Positions 32,778 through 39,573 of a stretch of DNA of 39,573 nt are shown in pieces (the first letter of the stretch is position 1; every line of letters starts with the position of its first letter). The notes under the pieces are model-generated. The model did no database searches and was not told where the DNA came from. It saw only the letters and a list, made by a program, of their open reading frames with translations. The stretch is from assembly GCF_004348335.1 (NCBI RefSeq), contig NZ_SMJW01000046.1, positions 1 through 39,573 on the forward strand, written 5' to 3'. The DNA comes from Actinomadura bangladeshensis. GTDB taxonomy: Bacteria; Actinomycetota; Actinomycetes; Streptosporangiales; Streptosporangiaceae. The position numbers and the translations under genes are program-made.

Positions 32778-34136
32778 TCAGGCGCCGCGCCCGGGCGGGG
32801 CGAGGACGAGCGTCGCGTCGTGCCCGCCGAACCCGAACGAGTTCGACAGGGCGGGCGCGGCCGGCGCTATCGTCCGCGCCTCGCCGTGCACGACGTCGAG
32901 CAGCGCGGTGTCGGCGTCGGGGGCGGTGAAGTTCGCGGTGGGCGGGACGAGCCCGTCCGCCGCGCCGAGCAGCGCGACCATCGCCTGCAGCGCGCCGCCC
33001 GCGCCGAGGACGTGCCCGGTGACCCCCTTGGTCGCGGTGACCGGCGGGGTCCTGCCGCCGAAGCAGCGGCCGATCGCCAGCGCCTCGGCGCCGTCGTTGC
33101 CGCGGGTACCGGTCGCGTGCGCGCTGATGTGCCCGATCCGGGCGGCGTCGAGCCCGGCGTCGTCGAGCGCGGCGGCCATGCAGCGCGCGGCGACCCCGCC
33201 GTCCGGGCGGGGCCGGACGAGGTGCGCGGCGTCGGCCGCGCAGCCGTAGCCGGCGACCTCCCCGTACACGCGGGCGCCGCGTGCGGCGGCGCGGTCGGCG
33301 CGCTCCAGCGCGAGGAACGCGGCGGCCTCGCCGACCACGAACCCGTCGCGGTCGGCGTCGAACGGGCGGCCCGCGGTGTGCGGGGTCGGATCGCGGCGGG
33401 CGAGCGTGCCGATGCGGGCGAACGCGGCCATCGCGAACGGGGTGAGGATCGCGTCGACGCCGCCGGCGACGGCCGCGTCGATCCGCCCGGCGCGGATGGC
33501 GAGGACGGCCTCGCCGATCGCGGTGGCGCCGCTGGCGCAGCCGGTGGAGAAGGTGAGGCAGGGGCCCTCGCAGCCGTGCCGGATCGACACGTTCGCGGCG
33601 GTCGCGTTCGGCATGATCCTCGGGACGGCGGGGACCGGCACCCGGTCCAGCGTCCCGGCGTGCTCGTGGCCGCCGAGCGCGACGGTGGAGGCGAGGCCGG
33701 CGGCGGCCGTCCCCACGTAGACGCCGCGGCGGTCGGGGCCGCCGCCGTAGCCGGGCCCGGCGTCGGCGACCGCGTCGTCGGCCGCGGCGACGCCGAGCTT
33801 GGTCATCCGGTCGAGGCGGCGCCGCTCGGGCCGGGTGAAGTAGCGGTCCTCGTCCAGCGGCTGGGCGGGGCAGCCGAACGACACCGCGGTCCCGGCCTCC
33901 AGCAGCTCGGGGACGTGCACGGCCTGCGACTTGCCGGCGAGGACGGTCGCGAAGACCTCCGCGGGCGTGCCGCCCGCCGGGCTCTTCACGCCGAACCCGG
34001 TCACCACGACGCGGGGCGTCCCGTCGGCCCGGAAATCTCGGGCACGCTGCTCTCGGGCACGCTGCTCCTGGGCCCGGTGCTCCTGGGCCCGGTGCTCCTG
34101 GGCACGGTGCTCCTGGGCACGGTGCTCAGCGGTCAT
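32778..34136 (-). CDS. stand-alone beta-ketoacyl-ACP synthase (KAS II-like)
   Basis: 452 residues. The thiolase-fold active site triad is present: Cys200 in CLTFSTGCASGATAIGEA, His in HISAHATGTRGNDGAEA, His in KGVTGHVLGAGGALQA, plus SNSFGFGGHDATLVL near the end. It should condense acyl thioesters with malonyl-ACP. There is no ACP, acyltransferase or ketoreductase gene nearby, so it is not part of a visible PKS cluster. The first ~35 residues are an odd pentapeptide repeat (EHRAQ x4, then EQRAR/DFRAD types) encoded by a 15-bp tandem repeat, absent from normal FabF; it should form a charged helix. ATG 34136 has GAGGTGA upstream. Confidence 0.92.
   Translation of the reverse strand: MTAEHRAQEHRAQEHRAQEHRAQEQRAREQRARDFRADGTPRVVVTGFGVKSPAGGTPAEVFATVLAGKSQAVHVPELLEAGTAVSFGCPAQPLDEDRYFTRPERRRLDRMTKLGVAAADDAVADAGPGYGGGPDRRGVYVGTAAAGLASTVALGGHEHAGTLDRVPVPAVPRIMPNATAANVSIRHGCEGPCLTFSTGCASGATAIGEAVLAIRAGRIDAAVAGGVDAILTPFAMAAFARIGTLARRDPTPHTAGRPFDADRDGFVVGEAAAFLALERADRAAARGARVYGEVAGYGCAADAAHLVRPRPDGGVAARCMAAALDDAGLDAARIGHISAHATGTRGNDGAEALAIGRCFGGRTPPVTATKGVTGHVLGAGGALQAMVALLGAADGLVPPTANFTAPDADTALLDVVHGEARTIAPAAPALSNSFGFGGHDATLVLAPPGRGA
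34037..34126. repeat. 15-bp in-frame tandem repeat, six units, in the ketosynthase N-terminus
   Basis: Six 15-bp units run head to tail: two of CTCGGGCACGCTGCT, two of CCTGGGCCCGGTGCT and two of CCTGGGCACGGTGCT. They are identical in pairs, showing recent duplication. Each codes for five residues (minus strand) such as EHRAQ or EQRAR. Units keep the frame, so copy number can vary without breaking the gene. Confidence 0.92.
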
Positions 34137-34326
34137 CCGCTCACCTCGCGGTATGGGGGGATCCCGCTGAGGAGGCGCGGGCTCCGGAAAGTTAGCGCGG
34201 CGGAGATCGCCGGAACTTGCCGGCCCGTGCACATTCTCCGGGCGGTTTTTGTCACCGCGGTGACACGCGCCACACCGCTACCGGGCGTTTCGTCCGGCAC
34301 CGGTGCCGGTCGTGCACCATGGAGGG

Positions 34327-35196
34327 GTGACGCGGGTAGCGGAGGGCACGGCGGGGGCGGAGATCGCGGCGCGGGCGGGCGAGCTGCCCCTGCTGGCCGA
34401 TCTCGTCGCGGACGGCGACGTGGTGGTGCTGAGCGGCGCCGGCCTGTCCACCGAGTCCGGCATCCCGGACTACCGCGGGGAGACGGGCCGCCGCCGGCGC
34501 GCGGACCCGATGACCTACCAGGCGTTCACCGGGAGCGAGGCGGCGCGGCGCCGGTACTGGGCGCGCAGCCACCTCGGCTGGCGGCACATCGCGGCGGCGC
34601 GCCCGAACGCGGGGCACCGCGCGGTGGCGGAGCTGCAGCGGCGCGGCCTGCTCGCGGGGATCATCACGCAGAACGTCGACGGGCTGCAGCAGGCCGCCGG
34701 CGCGGACGGCGTGATCGAGCTGCACGGCGCGCTGGACCGGGTGGTGTGCCTGGGATGCGGGGAGCGGACGCCGCGCGGGCGGCTGGACGCGCGGCTGCGC
34801 GCCGCGAACCCCGGCTTCGAGGCGCGCGCGGACGCGATCAACCCCGACGGCGACGCGGTGATCCCCGACGCGGTGATCGACGCGTTCCGGGTCGCGGGCT
34901 GCGAGCGGTGCGGCGGCGTGCTCAAGCCCGACGTGATCTTCTTCGGGGAGAACGTGCCGCCCGCCCGGGTCCGCGAGTGCTACGCGCTCACCGAGGGCGC
35001 GGGCGCGCTGCTGGTGCTCGGGTCGTCGCTGACGGTGCTGTCGGGGTACCGGTTCGTCCGGCACGCGGCGCGGCACGGCGTCCCGGTGGCGATCGTGAAC
35101 CGGGGCGCGACGCGCGGCGACGAGCACGCCCTGGTGACGCTGGACGCGCCGCTCGGCCCGGCCCTCACCGCGCTGGTGGACGAGCTGGGGCGGTAG
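34327..35196 (+). CDS. NAD-dependent protein deacylase, Sir2 family
   Basis: About 289 residues. Sirtuin motifs are all present: VVLSGAGLSTESGIPDYRG, GIITQNVDGLQQAAG, the catalytic His in IELHGALDRVVC, four zinc cysteines (CLGC ... CERC), LKPDVIFFGENVP and LLVLGSSLTVLSGY. It removes acyl groups from protein lysines using NAD+, releasing nicotinamide. The start is uncertain: GTG 34327 (VTRVAEG) or GTG 34303; an ATG at 34319 is closed at once by TGA. The GGAGG at 34321-34325 touches the first GTG and cannot serve it well. It shares a 190-base divergent gap with the ketosynthase gene. Confidence 0.92.
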   Translation: MTRVAEGTAGAEIAARAGELPLLADLVADGDVVVLSGAGLSTESGIPDYRGETGRRRRADPMTYQAFTGSEAARRRYWARSHLGWRHIAAARPNAGHRAVAELQRRGLLAGIITQNVDGLQQAAGADGVIELHGALDRVVCLGCGERTPRGRLDARLRAANPGFEARADAINPDGDAVIPDAVIDAFRVAGCERCGGVLKPDVIFFGENVPPARVRECYALTEGAGALLVLGSSLTVLSGYRFVRHAARHGVPVAIVNRGATRGDEHALVTLDAPLGPALTALVDELGR

Positions 35197-35200
35197 GCCG

Positions 35201-35923
35201 TCACCGTCCCCCGCCGGACAGCAGCGACGTCGCGGCGGGCGCCGGGGAGACCCGCGCGCCGGGCGGCGCGGGCGGCGGCGGCCCGGTGACCGCGGGCGGG
35301 TCGGGCAGCGTGTCCCCGGTGACGAACCCGGTGGTCTCCAGCTGCCGCAGCTGCTCGGTGACGAGCGGCTGCGCCTGCTCGGCGAACCGCCGCACGAGCG
35401 TGTTGCGGGTACTGGCGCGGACGGCGCCGAGCTCGGCGAGCAGCAGGCCCTCCGCCATCCGCATCCGCGCGACGGCGGTCCGGTCGTAGTCGTTGCCGGA
35501 CTTGCCGGTGATCTCCGACATCCAGCTCTGCTGCTCGGGGCTCGGCCCGGCGGGCAGCACGACGCCGAGCCGCCCGGCGAACCGCCGGTTCAGCAGGTCG
35601 AGCCGGGTGTGCCGGCGGGCGACCTCGGTGAGCGCGCGGCGGGTCGCGGCCCGGGCGGCCTGGCGCTGCGCCTGGCGGGCGACGGGGATCTCCCACAGCG
35701 CGGCCTGCCGGAGCCGCACCATGACGTCGCGGTCGGCGGGGCCGAGCGGGCCCCAGTCGGTGGTGACGGTCGATTGGGCGGCCGCCTCGTCGGCGGGCGA
35801 CGGCGCGACCGCGGCGCCGTCGGTGGCCTGCCGTCCGGCCGGCTGGCAGGCGCCCAGCAGCAGGGCGGCGGCCAGCGCGGACGCGGCCAGTGCGGGAACG
35901 GCGGCCGGTCTGGGCCGGGGCAT
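35201..35923 (-). CDS. DUF4142 family lipoprotein
   Basis: 240 residues. A lipoprotein signal peptide (AVPALAASALAAALLLGACQ) with lipobox LGAC is followed by a Pro/Ala linker. The helical DUF4142 domain comes next (LGPADRDVMVRLRQAALWEIPVARQAQRQ, RALTEVARRHTRLDLLNRRFA, DYDRTAVARMRMAEGLLLAELGAVRASTRNTLVRRFA). The C-terminus is Pro-rich. The fold is a four-helix bundle with ferritin-like patterning; the role is unknown. It is exported and lipid-anchored. It is convergent with the sirtuin gene, four bases between stops. Confidence 0.85.
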   Translation of the reverse strand: MPRPRPAAVPALAASALAAALLLGACQPAGRQATDGAAVAPSPADEAAAQSTVTTDWGPLGPADRDVMVRLRQAALWEIPVARQAQRQAARAATRRALTEVARRHTRLDLLNRRFAGRLGVVLPAGPSPEQQSWMSEITGKSGNDYDRTAVARMRMAEGLLLAELGAVRASTRNTLVRRFAEQAQPLVTEQLRQLETTGFVTGDTLPDPPAVTGPPPPAPPGARVSPAPAATSLLSGGGR

Positions 35924-36006
35924 CCGGGCACCGCCTCTCGGTCGGGGTGAAGGGCGTTACGTCCGCAGTACGGACGTCGCCGCGGCGCGGTTCGACGCGG
36001 GCGGGG

Positions 36007-36486
36007 TCAGGTCCAGCCGAGCTGGGCGAGGGTGCTGGCCGGGGGTTCGCCGCCCGCCTCGGTGAAGGCGCGCAGGGCGGCGACGAGGGCCTGCCGCTGC
36101 CCGGCGGGCATGCGGGAGACGACGCCGGCGATCTCGGCGCGGCGGCGGGCGGTGACGTCGTCGACGATGCGCCGCCCGGCGGCGGTCACCTGGATCCGGA
36201 CCTCCCGGCCGCTCTCGGGGCTGGCCTCGCGGCTGACGAGCCCGCCGGCGGCGAGCCGGTCGACCATCCGCATCGCGGTGGAGGGGTTGACCTCCAGCAG
36301 CCCGGCGAGCGTCACGAGCTTGGAGGGCCCCTGCGACGACAGCACGACCAGCAGCCGGAACTGCGGCAGCGTGACGGCGCCCTCGACCGCCGCCAGCGAC
36401 CGCACGGAGATCGCCACGAGCAGCCGGGACGCGGTCAGCATCGCCGAGGTGACCTCGTCGACGCCCGCGTCCCCGTGCTCGCTCAT
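36007..36486 (-). CDS. MarR family transcriptional regulator
   Basis: 159 residues. The winged HTH reads LPQFRLLVVLSSQGPSKLVTLAGLLEVNPSTAMRMVDRLAAGGLVSREASPESGREVRIQVTAAGRRIV, flanked by the dimerisation helices. It lies 64 bases downstream of the glycolate/lactate-type oxidoreductase gene on the same strand and may be co-transcribed. The ligand is unknown, and no dyad of convincing MarR type is seen in that gap. Confidence 0.9.
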   Translation of the reverse strand: MSEHGDAGVDEVTSAMLTASRLLVAISVRSLAAVEGAVTLPQFRLLVVLSSQGPSKLVTLAGLLEVNPSTAMRMVDRLAAGGLVSREASPESGREVRIQVTAAGRRIVDDVTARRRAEIAGVVSRMPAGQRQALVAALRAFTEAGGEPPASTLAQLGWT

Positions 36487-36550
36487 GACGACTTTCTACA
36501 GGGCCGGGCCCCGGGTGCGCCAACGCGGCCCGGGGCGCCGCGGCCCGCGC

Positions 36551-39500
36551 TCACCGCCGCCCGCCCGGGTGCCCGTCCGGGTGCCCGTCCGCGCCGCCGG
36601 GCAGGAGGTCGGCGAGCAGTTCGGCGAGGTGGCGGGGCCGGGCGGCGGTCCCCGCCTCGATCTGCGTGCGGCAGGAGAAGCCGTCGGCGAGCACGGCCGT
36701 GCCGGGCTCGGCGTCCTCGACGGCGGGCCACACCCCCTGCTCGGCGATCTTGGTGGAGACCTCGTAGTGGCCGCGTTCGAACCCGAAGTCGCCGGCGAGT
36801 CCGCAGCACCCGACGTCGAGCGTCTCCACGTCCACGCCGGCGCGGGACAGGACGCGCTCGTCGGCGCCGAACCCCATGATGGCGTGCTGGTGGCAGTGCG
36901 GCTGCGCGATCGCGCGGACCCTCGGGGTGTCGAGCCCGGCGACGGTGTCGTGCGCCGCGAGCGGCGAGGCGCCGCCGGCCTCCTCCTGGCGCTCGTCGAG
37001 CAGCTCGGCCAGCGTGCGGGTCTGGTCGCGGAGCCGCTTCACGTCGTCGGCCGCGGCGTCGCGCTCCATCAGCTCGGGCGCGTCGGCGCGGAACACGGCG
37101 GTGCAGGACGGCTCCAGCCCGATGACCGGGACGCCCTCGCGCAGCCGGGGCGCGAGTGCCCGGACGGTGCGGCGCAGCACGCGGGCGGCGACGCCGAGCT
37201 GCCCGGTGGAGATCCACGTCAGCCCGCAGCACAGCGCGGCGGGCGGGACCTCGACCCGGTACCCGGACGCCTCCAGGACGCGCACGGCGGCCCTGCCGAT
37301 GTGGGGGTGGAAGTTGTTGGTGAACGTGTCGGGCCACAGCACGACCCGCCGGTCCCCCGCCCCGTCCGGCACCGGGCGGCGCTTGAACCAGTCGGTGAAC
37401 CGCTCGGGCGCGAACTCCGGAATGTCGCGCTGCGGGGCGATGCCGCCGATCCGCTTGGCGGCGCCGCTCAGGCCGGGCAGGTGCAGGGCGGTGTTGGCCG
37501 CGCCGGGCGCGAACGCGGCGAGCCGCGCCCACAGCGGCAGCCAGCCCATCGTGTAGTGCGCGGCCGGGCGGACGCGGCCCTTGTAGTGGTGGGCGAGGAA
37601 CTCGGCCTTGTAGGTGGCCATGTCGACGTTGACGGGGCAGTCGCTGCGGCAGCCCTTGCAGGCCAGGCACAGGTCGAGGGCGTCGTGGACGTCCTTGGAC
37701 CGCCACCCGTCGGTGATGACGGCGGCGCCGCCGGGCCCCGGCACCGACGGGTTCGGCACCCCGTCGCCCCGGCCCTCGTCGCCGGGCATCCCCCGCATCA
37801 TCTCCATCAGGATCCGGGCGCGGCCGCGGGTGGAGTGCTCCTCCTCCCCCGTCGCCCGGTAGCTCGGGCACATGACGCCGCCGGAGGACGCGCGGCACTT
37901 GCCGATGCCGACGCAGCGGGCGGCGGCGTGGGTGAACCGGTGGTGGTCGTCGGGGAAGGCGAAGTGCGTCCGCGGCTCGGCGGGGTCGTAGGCGAGGTGG
38001 TCGAGGTTGTCGTCGAGCCGGTACGGGTGGACGATCTTGCCGGGGTTCATCCGGTTCCCCGGGTCGAAGACGGCCTTGAACCGCTCGAACAGCCGGATCA
38101 CCTCGTCCCCGAACATGATCGGCAGCAGCTCGGCGCGGGACTGGCCGTCGCCGTGCTCGCCCGACAGCGACCCGCCGTAGCCGGCGACCAGGCGGGCGGC
38201 GCGCTCGATGAACCGGCGGTAGTTCCCGGCGCCCCTCTCGTCCTCCAGGTCGAACGGGATGCGGGTGTGCACGCAGCCCTGCCCGAAGTGCCCGTAGAGG
38301 GAGACCGGCCCGTAGCCGAACTCGCGGATGAGGGCGCGGAAGTCGCGCAGGTAGTCGCCGAGCCGCTCGGGCGGGACGGCGGCGTCCTCCCAGCCCTCAT
38401 GGGTGTCGGGGCGGCCCGGCGGGTAGGCGGTGGCGCCGAGCCCGGCCTCGCGGACCTGCCAGAGCAGCTCCTCCTCGTCCGGGTCGCGGACGAAGGTGTG
38501 CCGCGGCGGGTTCGGGCCGTTCTCCATGTGCTCGATGAGCGCGCGGGCGCGCTCGTCGGCCTCGTCCTTGCTGTCGCCGCCGAACCGGATCATGAGCCAG
38601 CCGGCGCCGTCCGGCATGTCCTGGACGACGCGCGGCCCGGCGAGGTGGTGCTGCTTGGCGAGGTCGAGCAGCCGCTCGTCCATGCCCTCCAGGGCGAGCG
38701 GCTTGAACGGCAGGATGCGCTGCACGGCGTCGCCCGCGTCCGGGATGTCGTCGTAGCCGAGGACGGCGAGCGACTGGTACGCCGGGACGGGGACGAGCTC
38801 GATCTCGGCGTGCAGGACGGTGACGAGCGTGGACTCCGACCCGACGAGGGCGCGGGCGACGTCGAAGTTCTTCTCCGGCAGCAGCGAGTCGAGGTTGTAG
38901 CCGGACACGCGGCGCGGGATGTCGGGGTAGCGGGTGCGGATCGGCTCCATGCCGTCGTCGCGCAGCGCGCGCAGCGCCCGGTAGATCTCCGCGCGGCGCC
39001 CGCCGCCGGCGAGGATCCGCTCGTACTCCTCGTCGGAGGTCTCCCCCACCCACATGCGCACGCCGTCGTAGGTGAGCACCTCCAGCCGGACGACGGAGTC
39101 GACCATCTTCCCGTACGCCTGCGCGGACGCGCCGCAGGAGTTGTTGCCGATCATCCCGCCGATCGTGCAGGTGTCGTGCGTGGACGGTTTGGGCCCGACC
39201 ATGAGGCCGTGCCCCGACAGCTCCTCGTTCAGGTCGTCCAGGCACGCGCCGGGCTCCACGACGGCGCGGCGCGCGCCGGCGTCCAGGGAGACCAGGCTCC
39301 GGCAGTACTTCGACCAGTCGATCACGACGGCGGTGTTGACGCACTGCCCGGCGAGGCTCGTCCCGCCGCCGCGCGACAGGACCGGGACGTCGTGCTCGGC
39401 GCAGACGCGGACGGCCTCGGCGCCGGCCTCGACGCCGCGCGGCACCACCACCCCGATGGGGGGCTGCTGGTAGTTGGACGAGTCGTGCGCGTACGCGGCG

Positions 39501-39573
39501 CGCGATCCGGGGTCGAACCGGACCTCGCCGTCCACCCGCGCGGCGAGCGCGCGCCGCAGCGCCTCCCGCCCGT
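36551..39573 (-). CDS. FAD-binding and Fe-S oxidoreductase (GlcD-GlcF / Dld-type fusion), 5' end outside window
   Basis: The frame stays open to the right edge; a GTG at 39535 is in frame, but coding-like residues continue upstream of it, so the start is probably beyond the window. An FAD-binding PCMH domain comes first (PIGVVVPRG, VPVLSRGGGTSLAGQCVNTAVV, IGGMIGNNSCGA). The FAD-oxidase C-terminal domain follows (LSGEHGDGQSRAELL, NPGKIVHP), then two [4Fe-4S] motifs (VGIGKCRASSGGVMCPSY; CLACKGCRSDCPVNVDM). Two CCG domains end it (ALCCGLTWIST; VGCCGLAGDFGFERGHYE). It oxidises a 2-hydroxyacid such as glycolate or D-lactate and passes electrons to the respiratory chain. GlcD and GlcF are separate in E. 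coli. Confidence 0.92.
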   Translation of the reverse strand, partial: GREALRRALAARVDGEVRFDPGSRAAYAHDSSNYQQPPIGVVVPRGVEAGAEAVRVCAEHDVPVLSRGGGTSLAGQCVNTAVVIDWSKYCRSLVSLDAGARRAVVEPGACLDDLNEELSGHGLMVGPKPSTHDTCTIGGMIGNNSCGASAQAYGKMVDSVVRLEVLTYDGVRMWVGETSDEEYERILAGGGRRAEIYRALRALRDDGMEPIRTRYPDIPRRVSGYNLDSLLPEKNFDVARALVGSESTLVTVLHAEIELVPVPAYQSLAVLGYDDIPDAGDAVQRILPFKPLALEGMDERLLDLAKQHHLAGPRVVQDMPDGAGWLMIRFGGDSKDEADERARALIEHMENGPNPPRHTFVRDPDEEELLWQVREAGLGATAYPPGRPDTHEGWEDAAVPPERLGDYLRDFRALIREFGYGPVSLYGHFGQGCVHTRIPFDLEDERGAGNYRRFIERAARLVAGYGGSLSGEHGDGQSRAELLPIMFGDEVIRLFERFKAVFDPGNRMNPGKIVHPYRLDDNLDHLAYDPAEPRTHFAFPDDHHRFTHAAARCVGIGKCRASSGGVMCPSYRATGEEEHSTRGRARILMEMMRGMPGDEGRGDGVPNPSVPGPGGAAVITDGWRSKDVHDALDLCLACKGCRSDCPVNVDMATYKAEFLAHHYKGRVRPAAHYTMGWLPLWARLAAFAPGAANTALHLPGLSGAAKRIGGIAPQRDIPEFAPERFTDWFKRRPVPDGAGDRRVVLWPDTFTNNFHPHIGRAAVRVLEASGYRVEVPPAALCCGLTWISTGQLGVAARVLRRTVRALAPRLREGVPVIGLEPSCTAVFRADAPELMERDAAADDVKRLRDQTRTLAELLDERQEEAGGASPLAAHDTVAGLDTPRVRAIAQPHCHQHAIMGFGADERVLSRAGVDVETLDVGCCGLAGDFGFERGHYEVSTKIAEQGVWPAVEDAEPGTAVLADGFSCRTQIEAGTAARPRHLAELLADLLPGGADGHPDGHPGGRR

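Noticed and set aside
32778..34136. Type II PKS or fatty-acid gene cluster around the ketosynthase
   Set aside because: No chain-length factor, ACP, acyltransferase or ketoreductase gene is adjacent; neighbours are a small acidic protein and a sirtuin.
34241..35923. Defence island built around the Sir2 protein
   Set aside because: The sirtuin has the standard deacetylase layout with zinc cysteines and no SIR2-fused effector domain, and no Argonaute, helicase or nuclease partner is adjacent.

Overview
This 39.6 kb window is very GC-rich (visually above 70% G+C). Its codon use, GTG starts, SpoIIE-type phosphatase, DUF574 methyltransferase, LLM (probably F420-dependent) oxidoreductase and FHA/DUF1707 protein point to a filamentous actinobacterium. 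A Streptosporangiales/Thermomonosporaceae (Actinomadura-like) origin is my guess from gene style, not from any search. No rRNA, tRNA, CRISPR array, prophage or transposase gene is visible. Most of it looks like ordinary chromosomal metabolic sequence.

Layout. 1-4.1 kb: the 3' end of a membrane-anchored protein, a 14-bp tandem repeat carrying seven stop codons, a SAM methyltransferase, a SpoIIE-type phosphatase broken by one frameshift, and a DUF2252 protein. 4.2-8 kb: divergent kdd and kamA (lysine/beta-lysine catabolism), then a cytochrome P450. 8-11.1 kb: a DUF3616 protein, an acyl-CoA dehydrogenase and a DUF1707-FHA protein. 11.1-11.9 kb: a graveyard of two sugar-kinase-like genes (ROK and BadF/BadG types), closed by a perfect 28-bp inverted repeat. 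12-13.3 kb: LLM oxidoreductase facing an Lrp/AsnC regulator. 13.4-20.8 kb: a carbohydrate uptake locus. It has a LacI repressor, a divergent ATPase gene with two LacI operators, and a convergent operon (ATPase, lipoprotein binding protein, two permeases). One permease carries an extracytoplasmic Ig-like insert. 21-25.9 kb: an M24 peptidase, a 5'-3' exonuclease, a Crp/Fnr regulator, an RNB ribonuclease and a small membrane protein. 26-31.3 kb: a DUF2470 protein, an amidohydrolase and a two-gene assimilatory nitrite reductase unit with a good GlnR-type box. 31.4-39.6 kb: DUF3068 protein, a small acidic protein, a stand-alone ketosynthase with an N-terminal pentapeptide repeat, a sirtuin, a DUF4142 lipoprotein, a MarR regulator and a GlcD-GlcF-type FAD/Fe-S oxidoreductase running off the right edge.

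How the parts work together. The sugar locus is the clearest functional unit: LacI should release its gene and the neighbouring ATPase gene when a sugar is present, and both ATPases could energise the one pair of permeases. NirB plus the second FAD/[2Fe-2S] protein form a translationally coupled pair, probably under nitrogen control. KamA and Kdd belong to one lysine-degradation route, but the intermediate 5,6-aminomutase is not in the window.

The most unusual signals are non-coding: two independent tandem repeats (14 bp x7 and 13 bp x3) that copy a gene's stop codon into all three frames, the 28-bp perfect inverted repeat, and a shared 20-bp TTTAC-N3-GTAG element in front of three unrelated genes. 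I see no clear undescribed multi-gene system.
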